From Virgibacillus_P tibetensis (lineage in GTDB: Bacteria; Bacillota; Bacilli; Bacillales; Amphibacillaceae): DNA of 17,428 nucleotides. The stretch covers positions 1 through 17,428 of the forward strand of contig NZ_JARZFX010000028.1 in NCBI RefSeq assembly GCF_036026595.1. Reading direction: 5' to 3'. Shown here in pieces: positions 1-6,047 of this stretch. The number at the start of each line of letters is the position of its first letter. Positions within the stretch are counted from its first letter, which is position 1. A model generated the notes under the pieces. That model had not been told where the DNA came from. It worked only from the letters and a program-made list of their open reading frames with translations, and searched no databases. The position numbers were made by a program, and so were the translations under genes.

Positions 1-196
1 TTTATGGCTCGTTTCGTAACCGTGTAATCGCAATATGCCTCACTGAAATACTGCTATGCTTTAGTACAAAGTAATCTCTCGTATAGTCCCTAGCTTTTAG
101 AAAACAAGTTTTTAATATAAGTTCATTTGCAGAAATTCTAGCTTTGCGATAGGATAAAGACAAGCTATTAATTTATACTGGAAAGGAGGAAGTAAT

Positions 197-667
197 ATGA
201 AGAGCGAAGTTCAATTAGCTGATATAGCAAAGGCCTTATATACAGTTAATCGTCATGCGAAAACGGCGCCAGAACCACAGCATTTATATTTTATAAAAAA
301 AGAGGCAATTAATCGATTACTAAGCGAGAAGCGTGCTGAAAAAATAGGTCTTCATTTCTCTGAACATCCAAAATTCAGTAATCAACACTCCACACTACTT
401 GTAAAAGTAGATGCTTATTATTTTCATATACCTCCAACAAAACAAGACTTCAAAGAACTTGAGCATTTAGGTTCACTGGATCAGAATTACCGGAACCCAC
501 AAGCTAAAATGGCTTTATCTCAAGCGAAAAATGTAATCTATCGATATATTGATTGGAAGCCAAAAAAGAAAAAAATTACACAAAAACAATACTCTTCTTC
601 CTATTTCACCCCTTCTTCTTTAGGGAAAATGGAATGGCCACCTAAAAAAACGCATCGTAATTATTAA
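197..667 (+). CDS. ykyB: YkyB-family protein
   Basis: This 156-residue soluble protein resembles B. subtilis YkyB, a conserved Bacillaceae protein of unknown function. The N-terminal half carries the family hallmarks: AKALYTVNRHAKTAP at about residues 12-26, KIGLHFSEHPKFS near 49-61, and YYFHIPPTKQDF near 74-85 followed by HLGSLDQNYRNP. The C-terminus is lysine-rich and low in complexity (KPKKKK near 121-126) and is expected to vary between species. There is no signal peptide or membrane segment. The ATG is supported by a perfect AAAGGAGG at 182-189 with a 7-base spacer. In B. subtilis the gene sits next to cheV and patA; here patA lies about 3 kb downstream and cheV is absent. The family assignment is firm from recalled similarity, but no biochemical role is known. 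Confidence 0.9.
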   Translation: MKSEVQLADIAKALYTVNRHAKTAPEPQHLYFIKKEAINRLLSEKRAEKIGLHFSEHPKFSNQHSTLLVKVDAYYFHIPPTKQDFKELEHLGSLDQNYRNPQAKMALSQAKNVIYRYIDWKPKKKKITQKQYSSSYFTPSSLGKMEWPPKKTHRNY

Positions 668-678
668 CTCCTGCTCAA

Positions 679-719
679 ATTTATGTTTTAATCCCTTAGT
701 TTAAAGGTACAACATAAAT
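679..719 (+). other. Intercistronic hairpin between ykyB and the next gene
   Basis: ATTTATGTT at 679-687 pairs perfectly with AACATAAAT at 711-719, and an inner CCTT/AAGG pairing (694-697 with 704-707) can extend it. The hairpin ends just before the AAGGAGG of the following gene and has no U-run, so it is more likely an RNA processing or stability element, or an operator, than a terminator. Confidence 0.35.
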
Positions 720-734
720 AAAGGAGGCAGCGAA

Positions 735-950
735 ATGGTTGAACTTAAAGACTTCATTTATGAGTTGCATCGTTACGCTAACCAAACGCATACATTGAAG
801 GATAAATATGAAAAATTAACAGAGTCTGAAAAAGATATGGTGATGGAAGCAGCACCCGAAAACCTCCAATCGCCTGACGAGGTTTTTCACCCGGTCTTTC
901 AATGGCTGGAAACTATGCATAATAGATTTAGTGTTAAAGACGGTGAGTAG
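735..950 (+). CDS. Small acidic protein of unknown function
   Basis: This is a 71-residue acidic, probably helical protein with no membrane segment or cysteine pair. I do not recognise a family. The start is well supported: AAGGAGG at 721-727 lies 7 bases before the ATG. It follows ykyB in the same direction after 67 bases and both end at the terminator at 982, so co-transcription is plausible. The sequence has aromatic and histidine residues near the N-terminus (FIYELHRYA) and a C-terminal FQWLETMHNRF. An overlapping minus-strand reading frame is a shadow of this gene. That it is a real gene is fairly sure; its function is unknown. Confidence 0.75.
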   Translation: MVELKDFIYELHRYANQTHTLKDKYEKLTESEKDMVMEAAPENLQSPDEVFHPVFQWLETMHNRFSVKDGE

Positions 951-981
951 CATAATATGTACAAGTACTCCAATAAAAAAA

Positions 982-1017
982 CAAAAACGTATGAAATTCA
1001 TACGTTTTTGTTTTTTT
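982..1017. terminator. Bidirectional rho-independent terminator
   Basis: CAAAAACGTATG (982-993) pairs with CATACGTTTTTG (999-1010) around a 5-base loop. T-rich sequence follows on the plus strand (1005-1017) and A-rich sequence precedes it, so it can end both the ykyB transcript and the converging gene at 1060. Confidence 0.85.
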
Positions 1018-1059
1018 ATTGAATCTCATCTCGCATACTATTTAATTTTGGCTCCACCT

Positions 1060-1407
1060 CTATATATTACCGAATATTCGCTTATAGCTATAATATAGTA
1101 ATAAAATAATTCCGAATGAAGCTAATCCCTGTAATCCAAACTTAAACAATCCAAACATGGCCGGATGTACCTCTCCCATTATCAATACAACAATGAAAAA
1201 GAGCACAATGATAATCAGGCTGCTTAAGATATAACTTAGTAATCTTGCAGATTGCAGATGCACAACCCAATTAATAATAGGGTTTATCAATAAATAACTA
1301 CTAACTATTCCAATCGTTATGATTGCAAAATATATATACTCTTCTTTTATACCTAATGCTGCGAGCTGAGGTATACTAATCCAATAACCTACAGAATAAG
1401 CATGCAT
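1060..1407 (-). CDS. Small integral membrane protein, unknown function
   Basis: This is a 115-residue hydrophobic protein with three to four predicted membrane spans. They lie around IYFAIITIGIVSSYLLI, then LLSYILSSLIIIVLFFIVVL, then a C-terminal FGLQGLASFGIILLLYY, and the tail YKRIF is positive and probably cytosolic. The start is placed at the ATG at 1407 rather than an in-frame GTG at 1416. The SD complement of AAAGGTGG (1413-1420) covers that GTG and lies 5 bases before the ATG. It is divergent from the EamA transporter and convergent with the ykyB pair. I recognise no family; a transport accessory role would be a guess. Confidence 0.7.
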   Translation of the reverse strand: MHAYSVGYWISIPQLAALGIKEEYIYFAIITIGIVSSYLLINPIINWVVHLQSARLLSYILSSLIIIVLFFIVVLIMGEVHPAMFGLFKFGLQGLASFGIILLLYYSYKRIFGNI

Positions 1408-1494
1408 AGAAACCACCTTTTCTTCTTAGCTAGTAAACAGTTTCTACTTATATAAACAATAATATACATTTATCCCTTTAAATTATTAAATATT

Positions 1495-1503
1495 TGATAT
1501 AAT
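1495..1503 (+). promoter_or_regulatory. Extended -10 promoter of the EamA transporter gene
   Basis: TGATATAAT at 1495-1503 is a perfect extended -10 element (TGnTATAAT) 37 bases before the GTG start. No good -35 is visible, which is usual for extended -10 promoters. Confidence 0.55.
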
Positions 1504-1539
1504 CACTTTATACAAGTCTTAAAAAGGTGGATTGGTAAT

Positions 1540-2442
1540 GTGAACAAAGCTTTTCTATACATAATAATCGGAGCAGCACTCTGGGGAACCATTGGCTGGT
1601 ATGTGAAAAATTTATACGAGTTTGGATTTACAGCAATGGAAGTCGTAACATTGCGCGCCTGGTCTTCTGCGATTTTATTGGTAGCATACTTATTAATCGT
1701 GTCACCAAAAAAACTCAAACTAAAAGCGCGAAGTGATATAAAGTACTTTTTAGGTACAGGTATACTAAGCATCATCTTTTTTAATTACTGTCTTTTTACA
1801 GCTATTGAATTATCAACTATACCCGTAGCAACAGCTTTATTGTACACAGCGCCTGCATTTGTAACGATTATTTCTTTTTTTCTTTTTAAAGAACCCCTTA
1901 CTAGAATAAAAGTCATTTCCTTATTTGTTACACTTTTGGGAACATGCTTAGTGGTTGGTATAGTCCCTTTAAATTTACAAGCACTCCAAATCAGCAGTAT
2001 TCTGTTTGGGATTGGTTCTGGTATTGGTTATGCACTTTATAGTATCTTCAGCAAATTTGCATTAAAAAAATACACAAGTCTCAGTATTACCACCTATACT
2101 TTTATTGTTGCAGCCGTAGCCTTAGTGCCATTTTTCCCGTACCAGGAAAAATCGTATTTACTACTGGATCCAACAGTTCTGCTCTTTGCATTTGGACTGG
2201 GTTTTCTGCCTACTGCATTTGCTTATATTGTATATACTTATGGATTAAACCAGACAGAAGCTTCAAAGGCTTCTATCTTATCTACAATAGAACCAGTTGT
2301 AGCTACACTTATAGGGGTATTTATATTTCACGAAGCATTTTCATTTGTTCAAATTCTTGGAATGGGCTTCATCATAGGGGCTGTTATTTTAATGCAGGTG
2401 TACTCTAAACCAAAGATAAAACAACTATCCAGGACAGGCTAA
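1540..2442 (+). CDS. EamA/DMT-family transporter
   Basis: This is a 300-residue inner-membrane carrier of the drug/metabolite transporter superfamily. About ten hydrophobic spans form two EamA repeats, residues 3-135 and about 150-287. Family-typical features are GAALWGTIGWYVK at the N-terminus, ALLYTAPAFVTIISFFLFKEPLT at the end of the first repeat and ASILSTIEPVVATLIGVFIFHE at the equivalent point of the second. Such proteins export or import small metabolites or amino acids; the substrate cannot be told from sequence. The start is GTG at 1540, 10 bases after AAAAGGTGG (1522-1530). An ATG overlapping it at 1538 runs straight into TGA and cannot serve. It is monocistronic, divergent from the small membrane protein and followed by the ric promoter. 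Confidence 0.88.
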   Translation: MNKAFLYIIIGAALWGTIGWYVKNLYEFGFTAMEVVTLRAWSSAILLVAYLLIVSPKKLKLKARSDIKYFLGTGILSIIFFNYCLFTAIELSTIPVATALLYTAPAFVTIISFFLFKEPLTRIKVISLFVTLLGTCLVVGIVPLNLQALQISSILFGIGSGIGYALYSIFSKFALKKYTSLSITTYTFIVAAVALVPFFPYQEKSYLLLDPTVLLFAFGLGFLPTAFAYIVYTYGLNQTEASKASILSTIEPVVATLIGVFIFHEAFSFVQILGMGFIIGAVILMQVYSKPKIKQLSRTG

Positions 2443-2454
2443 CTATTTCTTCTA

Positions 2455-2470
2455 AGTGATTTGCATCACG
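2455..2470 (+). promoter_or_regulatory. Fnr/CRP-type activator site upstream of ric
   Basis: AGTGATTTGCATCACG carries GTGA-N6-TCAC, matching the Fnr/CRP-family half-sites. Its centre (2462.5) is 41.5 bases before the start point expected from the -10 at 2492-2497, the geometry of a class II activator. See the matching finding. Confidence 0.65.
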
Positions 2471-2491
2471 GAAAAATCAAATGAAAACATT

Positions 2492-2497
2492 TATCAT
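2492..2497 (+). promoter_or_regulatory. -10 element of the ric promoter
   Basis: TATCAT matches five of six consensus bases. The expected -35 position reads CGGAAA, a poor match, which fits activator dependence. Transcription would start near 2504. Confidence 0.5.
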
Positions 2498-2529
2498 TTA
2501 AACAGATCCACAATTAGGAGGTAATGATA

Positions 2530-3222
2530 ATGAATTCATTTAGCGCTGAACATACACCAGCTGAAATTGTTAAGATTTTTCCAAAAGCAAGTGACTTATT
2601 TAAAAAAAGTCGAATCGACTTTTGCTGTGGTGGAGACCGTCCTCTTTTTGAAGTTTTTACGGAAAAAAAGCTGGACCCGGCAGTAGTGTTGTCTGAACTA
2701 AACACAGCCTATGAAAACTGGGCTATGGAAGACCACGAATTAACTGATTGGGATACAGTTCCTCTATCAGAATTGGTTGACCATGTTGTGCATACCCATC
2801 ATACGTATTTAAATGAAGAACTTCCTGCCCTTGGGCAATTTGTAACCAAGATTTTTCGTGTACATGGAACAAACCACACTCATCTAAAAGAATTGCATCG
2901 CCTGTATAACGCCTTTAAGGTGGATATGGAAGAACATATGATTAAAGAAGAAGGCGTCGTGTTTCCTTTGATTAAAGAGTATGAACAAAATCCTAGTGAA
3001 GCACTCAAACAGCACATTCATGAAGTAAATGCTGAGCTGGAAGACGAGCATGAAGCAACTGGAGATCTATTGAAAAGCATGAGAGAAATTACAAGTGATT
3101 TTGAACCACCAGCAGATGCTTGTAATTCATATCGTATTACTTATGCCCGATTATCTGAAATGGAGTCCAACACTTTTCAACACGTCCATTTGGAAAATAA
3201 CATTCTTTTTAAAAGAATTTAA
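2530..3222 (+). CDS. ric: Iron-sulfur cluster repair di-iron protein (RIC/ScdA/YtfE)
   Basis: This 230-residue cytosolic protein repairs Fe-S clusters damaged by nitric oxide or oxidants, using a hemerythrin-like di-iron site. The N-terminal ScdA/DUF542 domain (about residues 1-55) ends in FCCGGDRPL with the diagnostic Cys32-Cys33-Gly-Gly. The remainder is a hemerythrin-type bundle with the metal-ligand pattern seen as VDHVVHTHHTYL, NHTHLKEL, MEEHMIKEEGVVFP, DEHEATGDLL and FQHVHLENNILF. Family length is about 220-240 residues, so it is complete. The second ATG (2530) is preferred: AGGAGG at 2516-2521 is 8 bases from it but only 2 from the ATG at 2524. It appears to be monocistronic, with its own Fnr-like promoter and a strong terminator. 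The neighbouring FbpB-like gene also points to iron homeostasis. Confidence 0.95.
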   Translation: MNSFSAEHTPAEIVKIFPKASDLFKKSRIDFCCGGDRPLFEVFTEKKLDPAVVLSELNTAYENWAMEDHELTDWDTVPLSELVDHVVHTHHTYLNEELPALGQFVTKIFRVHGTNHTHLKELHRLYNAFKVDMEEHMIKEEGVVFPLIKEYEQNPSEALKQHIHEVNAELEDEHEATGDLLKSMREITSDFEPPADACNSYRITYARLSEMESNTFQHVHLENNILFKRI

Positions 3223-3226
3223 AATC

Positions 3227-3269
3227 AAAACAGGAGTACTGAAATGTCAGTACTCCTGTTTTTTGTTTT
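3227..3269. terminator. Terminator between ric and the FbpB-like gene
   Basis: A perfect 16-bp stem, 3227-3242 paired with 3247-3262 around AATG, is followed by a T-rich tail to 3269 on the plus strand. The A-tract at the plus-strand foot gives a U-run on the other strand, so it may serve both converging genes. Confidence 0.9.
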
Positions 3270-3274
3270 CGAAA

Positions 3275-3424
3275 CTAGTTAGCATTTTTACGCTCTTGTA
3301 ATGCTTGCTTCTCTTGTTTCTTCTCAATACGTAATTCTATTTGTGACATAATTTTTTCATCTTCTAACAACTCTTGCTTATTCTGACTTACAAGTTGTTC
3401 AAAATTTAACGTTTTTGGTCTCAT
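3275..3424 (-). CDS. FbpB-family small protein
   Basis: This is a 49-residue charged helical protein. It begins MRPKTLNFEQLVSQNKQELL and continues with a DEKIMSQIELRIEKKQEK stretch, the pattern of the FbpB (Fur-regulated basic protein B, DUF3901) family. In B. subtilis, FbpA, FbpB and FbpC are made under iron limitation, and FbpB assists the sRNA FsrA in down-regulating iron-rich proteins such as LutABC. The start is supported by AAAGGAG 8 bases upstream, and a -10 hexamer TATAAT reads on the minus strand at 3454-3459. I could not find a convincing Fur box in the 100 bases upstream, so iron regulation is inferred from the family only. It converges on ric. Confidence 0.8.
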   Translation of the reverse strand: MRPKTLNFEQLVSQNKQELLEDEKIMSQIELRIEKKQEKQALQERKNAN

Positions 3425-3453
3425 ATGATACACTCCTTTTAAGCTACATTGTT

Positions 3454-3459
3454 ATTATA
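3454..3459 (-). promoter_or_regulatory. -10 element of the FbpB-like gene
   Basis: On the minus strand 3459-3454 reads TATAAT, 30 bases before the ATG at 3424. The -35 position (GATTAA at 17 bases) is weak. Confidence 0.45.
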
Positions 3460-3490
3460 CCCTATTTTACGGCTGATTAATCTAAATTGT

Positions 3491-3518
3491 TTGAACACTT
3501 TATAACATTTTCTAAAAT
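3491..3518 (+). promoter_or_regulatory. Sigma-A promoter of patA
   Basis: TTGAAC (3491-3496) and TAAAAT (3513-3518) are separated by 16 bases. The predicted start point near 3525 falls on the upstream ATG, which argues for the TTG at 3540 as the true start. Confidence 0.5.
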
Positions 3519-3539
3519 TTAAAAATGGAGGTTACCCTT

Positions 3540-4697
3540 TTGCGTCATTTAATTAATAAAACAGTACAAGATATTGAGATTTCCGGAATTCGAAGATTTT
3601 TTAACCTCGTAGCAGATGAACAGGATGTTGTATCATTAACAATTGGACAACCTGACTTCTACACACCAGAGCATATAAAAGACGCTGCTGCTGGGGCATT
3701 AAGAGAAAATAAAACAAATTACACCCATAATGCCGGATTAATCGAACTAAGAAGAGCAATATCCCGTTATAATGAAGTTAATTACGAAATTAGCTATGAT
3801 CCCGAAACGGAAATCATTGTTACTACAGGAGCATCACAGGCAATCGACATTACTTTTCGCACTATTTTAAATCCAGGCGATGAAGTGATTTTACCTGGAC
3901 CAATTTATCCAGGATATGAACCATTAATAAAGCTGGCAGGTGCCAAACCTGTTTATGTGGATACAACGAAAGATGCGTTTAAATTAACGAAGGAGACACT
4001 ATTGCAGCACATTAGTGATGATACAAAATGCATTGTACTGCCCTATCCTTCAAACCCTACAGGAGCCTCTTTTTCCTATAAAGAACTGAAAGAACTGGTT
4101 TCAATACTCAGGGAAAAAGATATCTTCATAGTAGCTGATGAAATTTACAGTGAATTAGTATATGACATACAACATACCTCTATCGCAAGCTTTGACGGTA
4201 TGAAAGATAAAGTAATCGTCATTAACGGAGTCTCTAAGTCACATTCTATGACGGGCTTTCGAATCGGCTATGTCCTTGCACCCAAATGGCTTTCTGAACA
4301 CCTAATAAAAGTACATCAGTATAATGTATCCTGCGCATCTTCAATAAGCCAGTATGCCGCTCTCGAAGCATTGCTTAACGGGAAGGAAGATGCTATCAGA
4401 ATGCGTGATTCATATAATATAAGACGCGATTACGTTTATGAAAGATTAGTTAAGATGGGATTGCATGTTAATAAACCAGAGGGTGCTTTTTATTTTTTCC
4501 CGAAATTTCCAGTCGAAGAAATGAGCTCTTTCCAATTAGGTTTGGACTTAGTCCGAAAGGGAAAAGTAGCTTTGGTGCCAGGAGACAGTTTTTCACCTAT
4601 AGGGGAGGGCTACATGAGACTCTCGTATGCATATGATATGGATACAATTTCAGAAGGCTTAAACCGTTTAGATGCATTTTTACAGAAGAAAAATTAA
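3540..4697 (+). CDS. patA: PLP-dependent aminotransferase PatA (N-acetyl-LL-diaminopimelate aminotransferase type)
   Basis: This is a 385-residue fold-type I class I/II aminotransferase, very close to B. subtilis PatA, which acts in diaminopimelate/lysine synthesis. Visible motifs are IGQPDFYTP (35-43), TTGASQAID (95-103), PSNPTG with Asn172, ADEIYSE with Asp200 and Tyr203, NGVSKSHSMTGFRIGY with the PLP lysine Lys233 and Arg241, and HQYNVSCASSISQ. The start is set to TTG at 3540: GGAGG (3527-3531) lies 8 bases before it, and from there the protein begins MRHLINKTVQDIEISGIRRF, matching the B. subtilis N-terminus in length. An in-frame ATG at 3525 has no ribosome binding site and sits on the predicted start point. 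In B. subtilis patA neighbours cheV and ykyB. Confidence 0.93.
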   Translation: MRHLINKTVQDIEISGIRRFFNLVADEQDVVSLTIGQPDFYTPEHIKDAAAGALRENKTNYTHNAGLIELRRAISRYNEVNYEISYDPETEIIVTTGASQAIDITFRTILNPGDEVILPGPIYPGYEPLIKLAGAKPVYVDTTKDAFKLTKETLLQHISDDTKCIVLPYPSNPTGASFSYKELKELVSILREKDIFIVADEIYSELVYDIQHTSIASFDGMKDKVIVINGVSKSHSMTGFRIGYVLAPKWLSEHLIKVHQYNVSCASSISQYAALEALLNGKEDAIRMRDSYNIRRDYVYERLVKMGLHVNKPEGAFYFFPKFPVEEMSSFQLGLDLVRKGKVALVPGDSFSPIGEGYMRLSYAYDMDTISEGLNRLDAFLQKKN

Positions 4698-4715
4698 AGT
4701 TGATTTGTCAACTTT
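4696..4715 (-). terminator. Hairpin at the patA / Spo0E-like junction
   Basis: AAAGTTGA (4696-4703) pairs with TCAACTTT (4708-4715) around TTTG. On the minus strand it is followed by a T-rich run reading into the patA end, so it more plausibly terminates the Spo0E-like gene. It also overlaps the patA stop codon. Confidence 0.5.
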
Positions 4716-4886
4716 CTATTGATTTGCTTCATTTCTTTTTATACTCTCATAAAGATTTAATAGTCGATCCAACTCTTGACTTATCGCTACCGATTCCAAA
4801 TTAGTGAAACCTTTTTCCAGTGCAACTACCGTCATTTTGTTTCTTAGAAATTCTATACGTTTTAGAAGATTTTCTGGGGCGCTCAT
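4716..4886 (-). CDS. Spo0E-like aspartyl-phosphate phosphatase
   Basis: This 56-residue helical-hairpin protein has the Spo0E family signature SQELDRLLNLY at residues 36-46, with the SQELD core. The N-terminal helix is LLKRIEFLRNKM and the turn is LEKGF. Spo0E-type phosphatases dephosphorylate Spo0A~P and so delay sporulation; which response regulator this paralogue acts on is unknown. The ATG at 4886 is the only in-frame start because TAG lies four codons upstream. The best SD (AAGGAGG, complement of 4903-4909) is 16 bases away, an unusually long spacer that suggests weak translation. It converges on patA. Confidence 0.8.
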   Translation of the reverse strand: MSAPENLLKRIEFLRNKMTVVALEKGFTNLESVAISQELDRLLNLYESIKRNEANQ

Positions 4887-4924
4887 TATAGTAGTCTAGC
4901 TCCCTCCTTCTGATGATTTACTTT

Positions 4925-4954
4925 ACTTTAGCACAGTTAAGTGCATAGTGACAA
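4925..4954 (-). promoter_or_regulatory. Sigma-A promoter of the Spo0E-like gene
   Basis: On the minus strand TTGTCA (4954-4949) and TAAAGT (4930-4925) are 18 bases apart, with TGC just before the -10. The spacer holds a short inverted repeat, GCAC-N6-GTGC (4931-4944), that could be an operator. Confidence 0.45.
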
Positions 4955-5097
4955 GCCTTTCCTCACTATTTCGCTTTACAAGATGACTTTCAGCACTCTA
5001 TTCCTGCTCCTTGATAGAACAGGATATATTACTCGTATAGCAATGATCACTATGCTACTATATTAATGAAATAGCTACATCGGAAAGGATGTATTCG

Positions 5098-5622
5098 GTG
5101 ACAGAAACAAAGAAAAAAAATGAATGGTTCGAGTGGGCTAAAGCTATTATTATTGCTGTGCTGATTGCTTTCTTTATAAGATCTTTTATATTCGCTACAT
5201 CCATTGTAGAGGGTGAAAGTATGAATCCTACATTAGAAAGTGGCGAGAGAGTTATCTTTAATAAAGCTATTTATTTAATTAATGAACCTAGCCGCGGAGA
5301 TATTGTCATTATACAAAGGCCTTTTAAAAACTATGTAAAAAGAGTAATCGCGCTACCGGGAGAAACAATTGAAATAAACGGAAGCAATCTGTTTATCAAT
5401 GGAGATAAATACGAACAGAGTTTCTTGGGTGAAGACGCTCAAAGAAGAACTGGTAATTTTGGCCCGATACATATACCGGAAAACAGTTATTTTGTAATGG
5501 GAGACAACCGTGCAATTAGTAAGGACAGCAGAAACGGGTTAGGGTTTATAGATGAAGATGATATCATTGGAAGATCGGAGTTTATTATTTTTCCATTTAA
5601 TGAATGGTCCAGAACGAGATAG
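5098..5622 (+). CDS. Type I signal peptidase (SipS/T-like)
   Basis: This 174-residue membrane-bound serine-lysine endopeptidase removes signal peptides from exported proteins on the outer face of the membrane. It has a short cytosolic KKKNEWFEW segment and one N-terminal span (AIIIAVLIAFFIRSFIF). Next come the box B motif GESMNPT with nucleophile Ser41, the box D motif NYVKRVIALPGE with general base Lys81, and box E GDNRAISKDSRNGLGFI. Length and order match Gram-positive SipS-type enzymes, so it looks active. GTG at 5098 is preferred to the ATG at 5089 because AAAGGAT lies directly against that ATG but is well spaced from the GTG. It stands alone, with no evident dedicated substrate beside it; such paralogues are common in Bacillaceae. 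Confidence 0.93.
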   Translation: MTETKKKNEWFEWAKAIIIAVLIAFFIRSFIFATSIVEGESMNPTLESGERVIFNKAIYLINEPSRGDIVIIQRPFKNYVKRVIALPGETIEINGSNLFINGDKYEQSFLGEDAQRRTGNFGPIHIPENSYFVMGDNRAISKDSRNGLGFIDEDDIIGRSEFIIFPFNEWSRTR

Positions 5623-5727
5623 CTGCCTGACTAATGAATCCCGGCAAGCTTTAGAAAAGAACACTTCACCGACAAGTTATAATACACCTATTTTAGTTCG
5701 TTTTCCCTGTAGCATACGGTACAAGTA

Positions 5728-5752
5728 AGGGCCGGATTATTTCTCCGGCCCT
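5728..5752. terminator. GC-rich terminator hairpin
   Basis: AGGGCCGGA (5728-5736) and TCCGGCCCT (5744-5752) form a perfect 9-bp stem around TTATTTC. The downstream U-run is poor on both strands. It lies between the signal peptidase gene and the converging small-peptide gene and could end either. Confidence 0.55.
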
Positions 5753-5763
5753 ATCATTCTCTA

Positions 5764-5844
5764 TTATTCCCTGTCAAAAATGCAATATCCTATATTAAGT
5801 GCTATTATCCCAAAACAAACAATTCCAAAAGCTAGCTCCCACAT
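5764..5844 (-). CDS. 26-residue single-span membrane peptide
   Basis: This short reading frame starts MWELAFGIVCFGIIALNIGY and ends in CIFDRE. It is one hydrophobic helix with an N-terminal acidic-aromatic cap and a charged C-terminus, in the style of small membrane subunits or regulators. GGAGGTG (complement of 5852-5858) lies exactly 7 bases before the ATG, better than many full-size genes here. It converges on the signal peptidase gene, with the GC-rich hairpin just beyond its stop, and is divergent from the zinc-ribbon/HtrA operon. I recognise no family. That it is translated is a reasonable inference; any function, such as membrane-protein regulator, toxin-like peptide or oxidase accessory, is open. 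Confidence 0.55.
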   Translation of the reverse strand: MWELAFGIVCFGIIALNIGYCIFDRE

Positions 5845-6047
5845 GAGCTTGCACCTCCCTCACATCGTCTATGTATAATCCAGAATACATGAATCCAGTT
5901 TATATATAAAACACACCTCTCATATATAATACCAATATACTCCCCCTAAATAAAGTAAAAATATGATAAAATGAAATAAAGTATACATCTTAAGCTTTTA
6001 TTTATAAATGCTTATATCTAACCTCATTGAGTAAAGCAGGTGAAAGA

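Noticed and set aside
1..196. Possible gene or promoter at the window start
   Set aside because: No open frame with a start and SD, and no clear -35/-10 pair; I see only AT-rich leader before ykyB.
3425..3524. Fur box upstream of the FbpB-like gene
   Set aside because: AT-rich stretches near 3451-3459 weakly resemble half-sites, but no 7-1-7 repeat is convincing.
4961..4980. cre-like TTTCGCTTTACA near the Spo0E-like promoter
   Set aside because: The central CG is out of register with the consensus half-sites.
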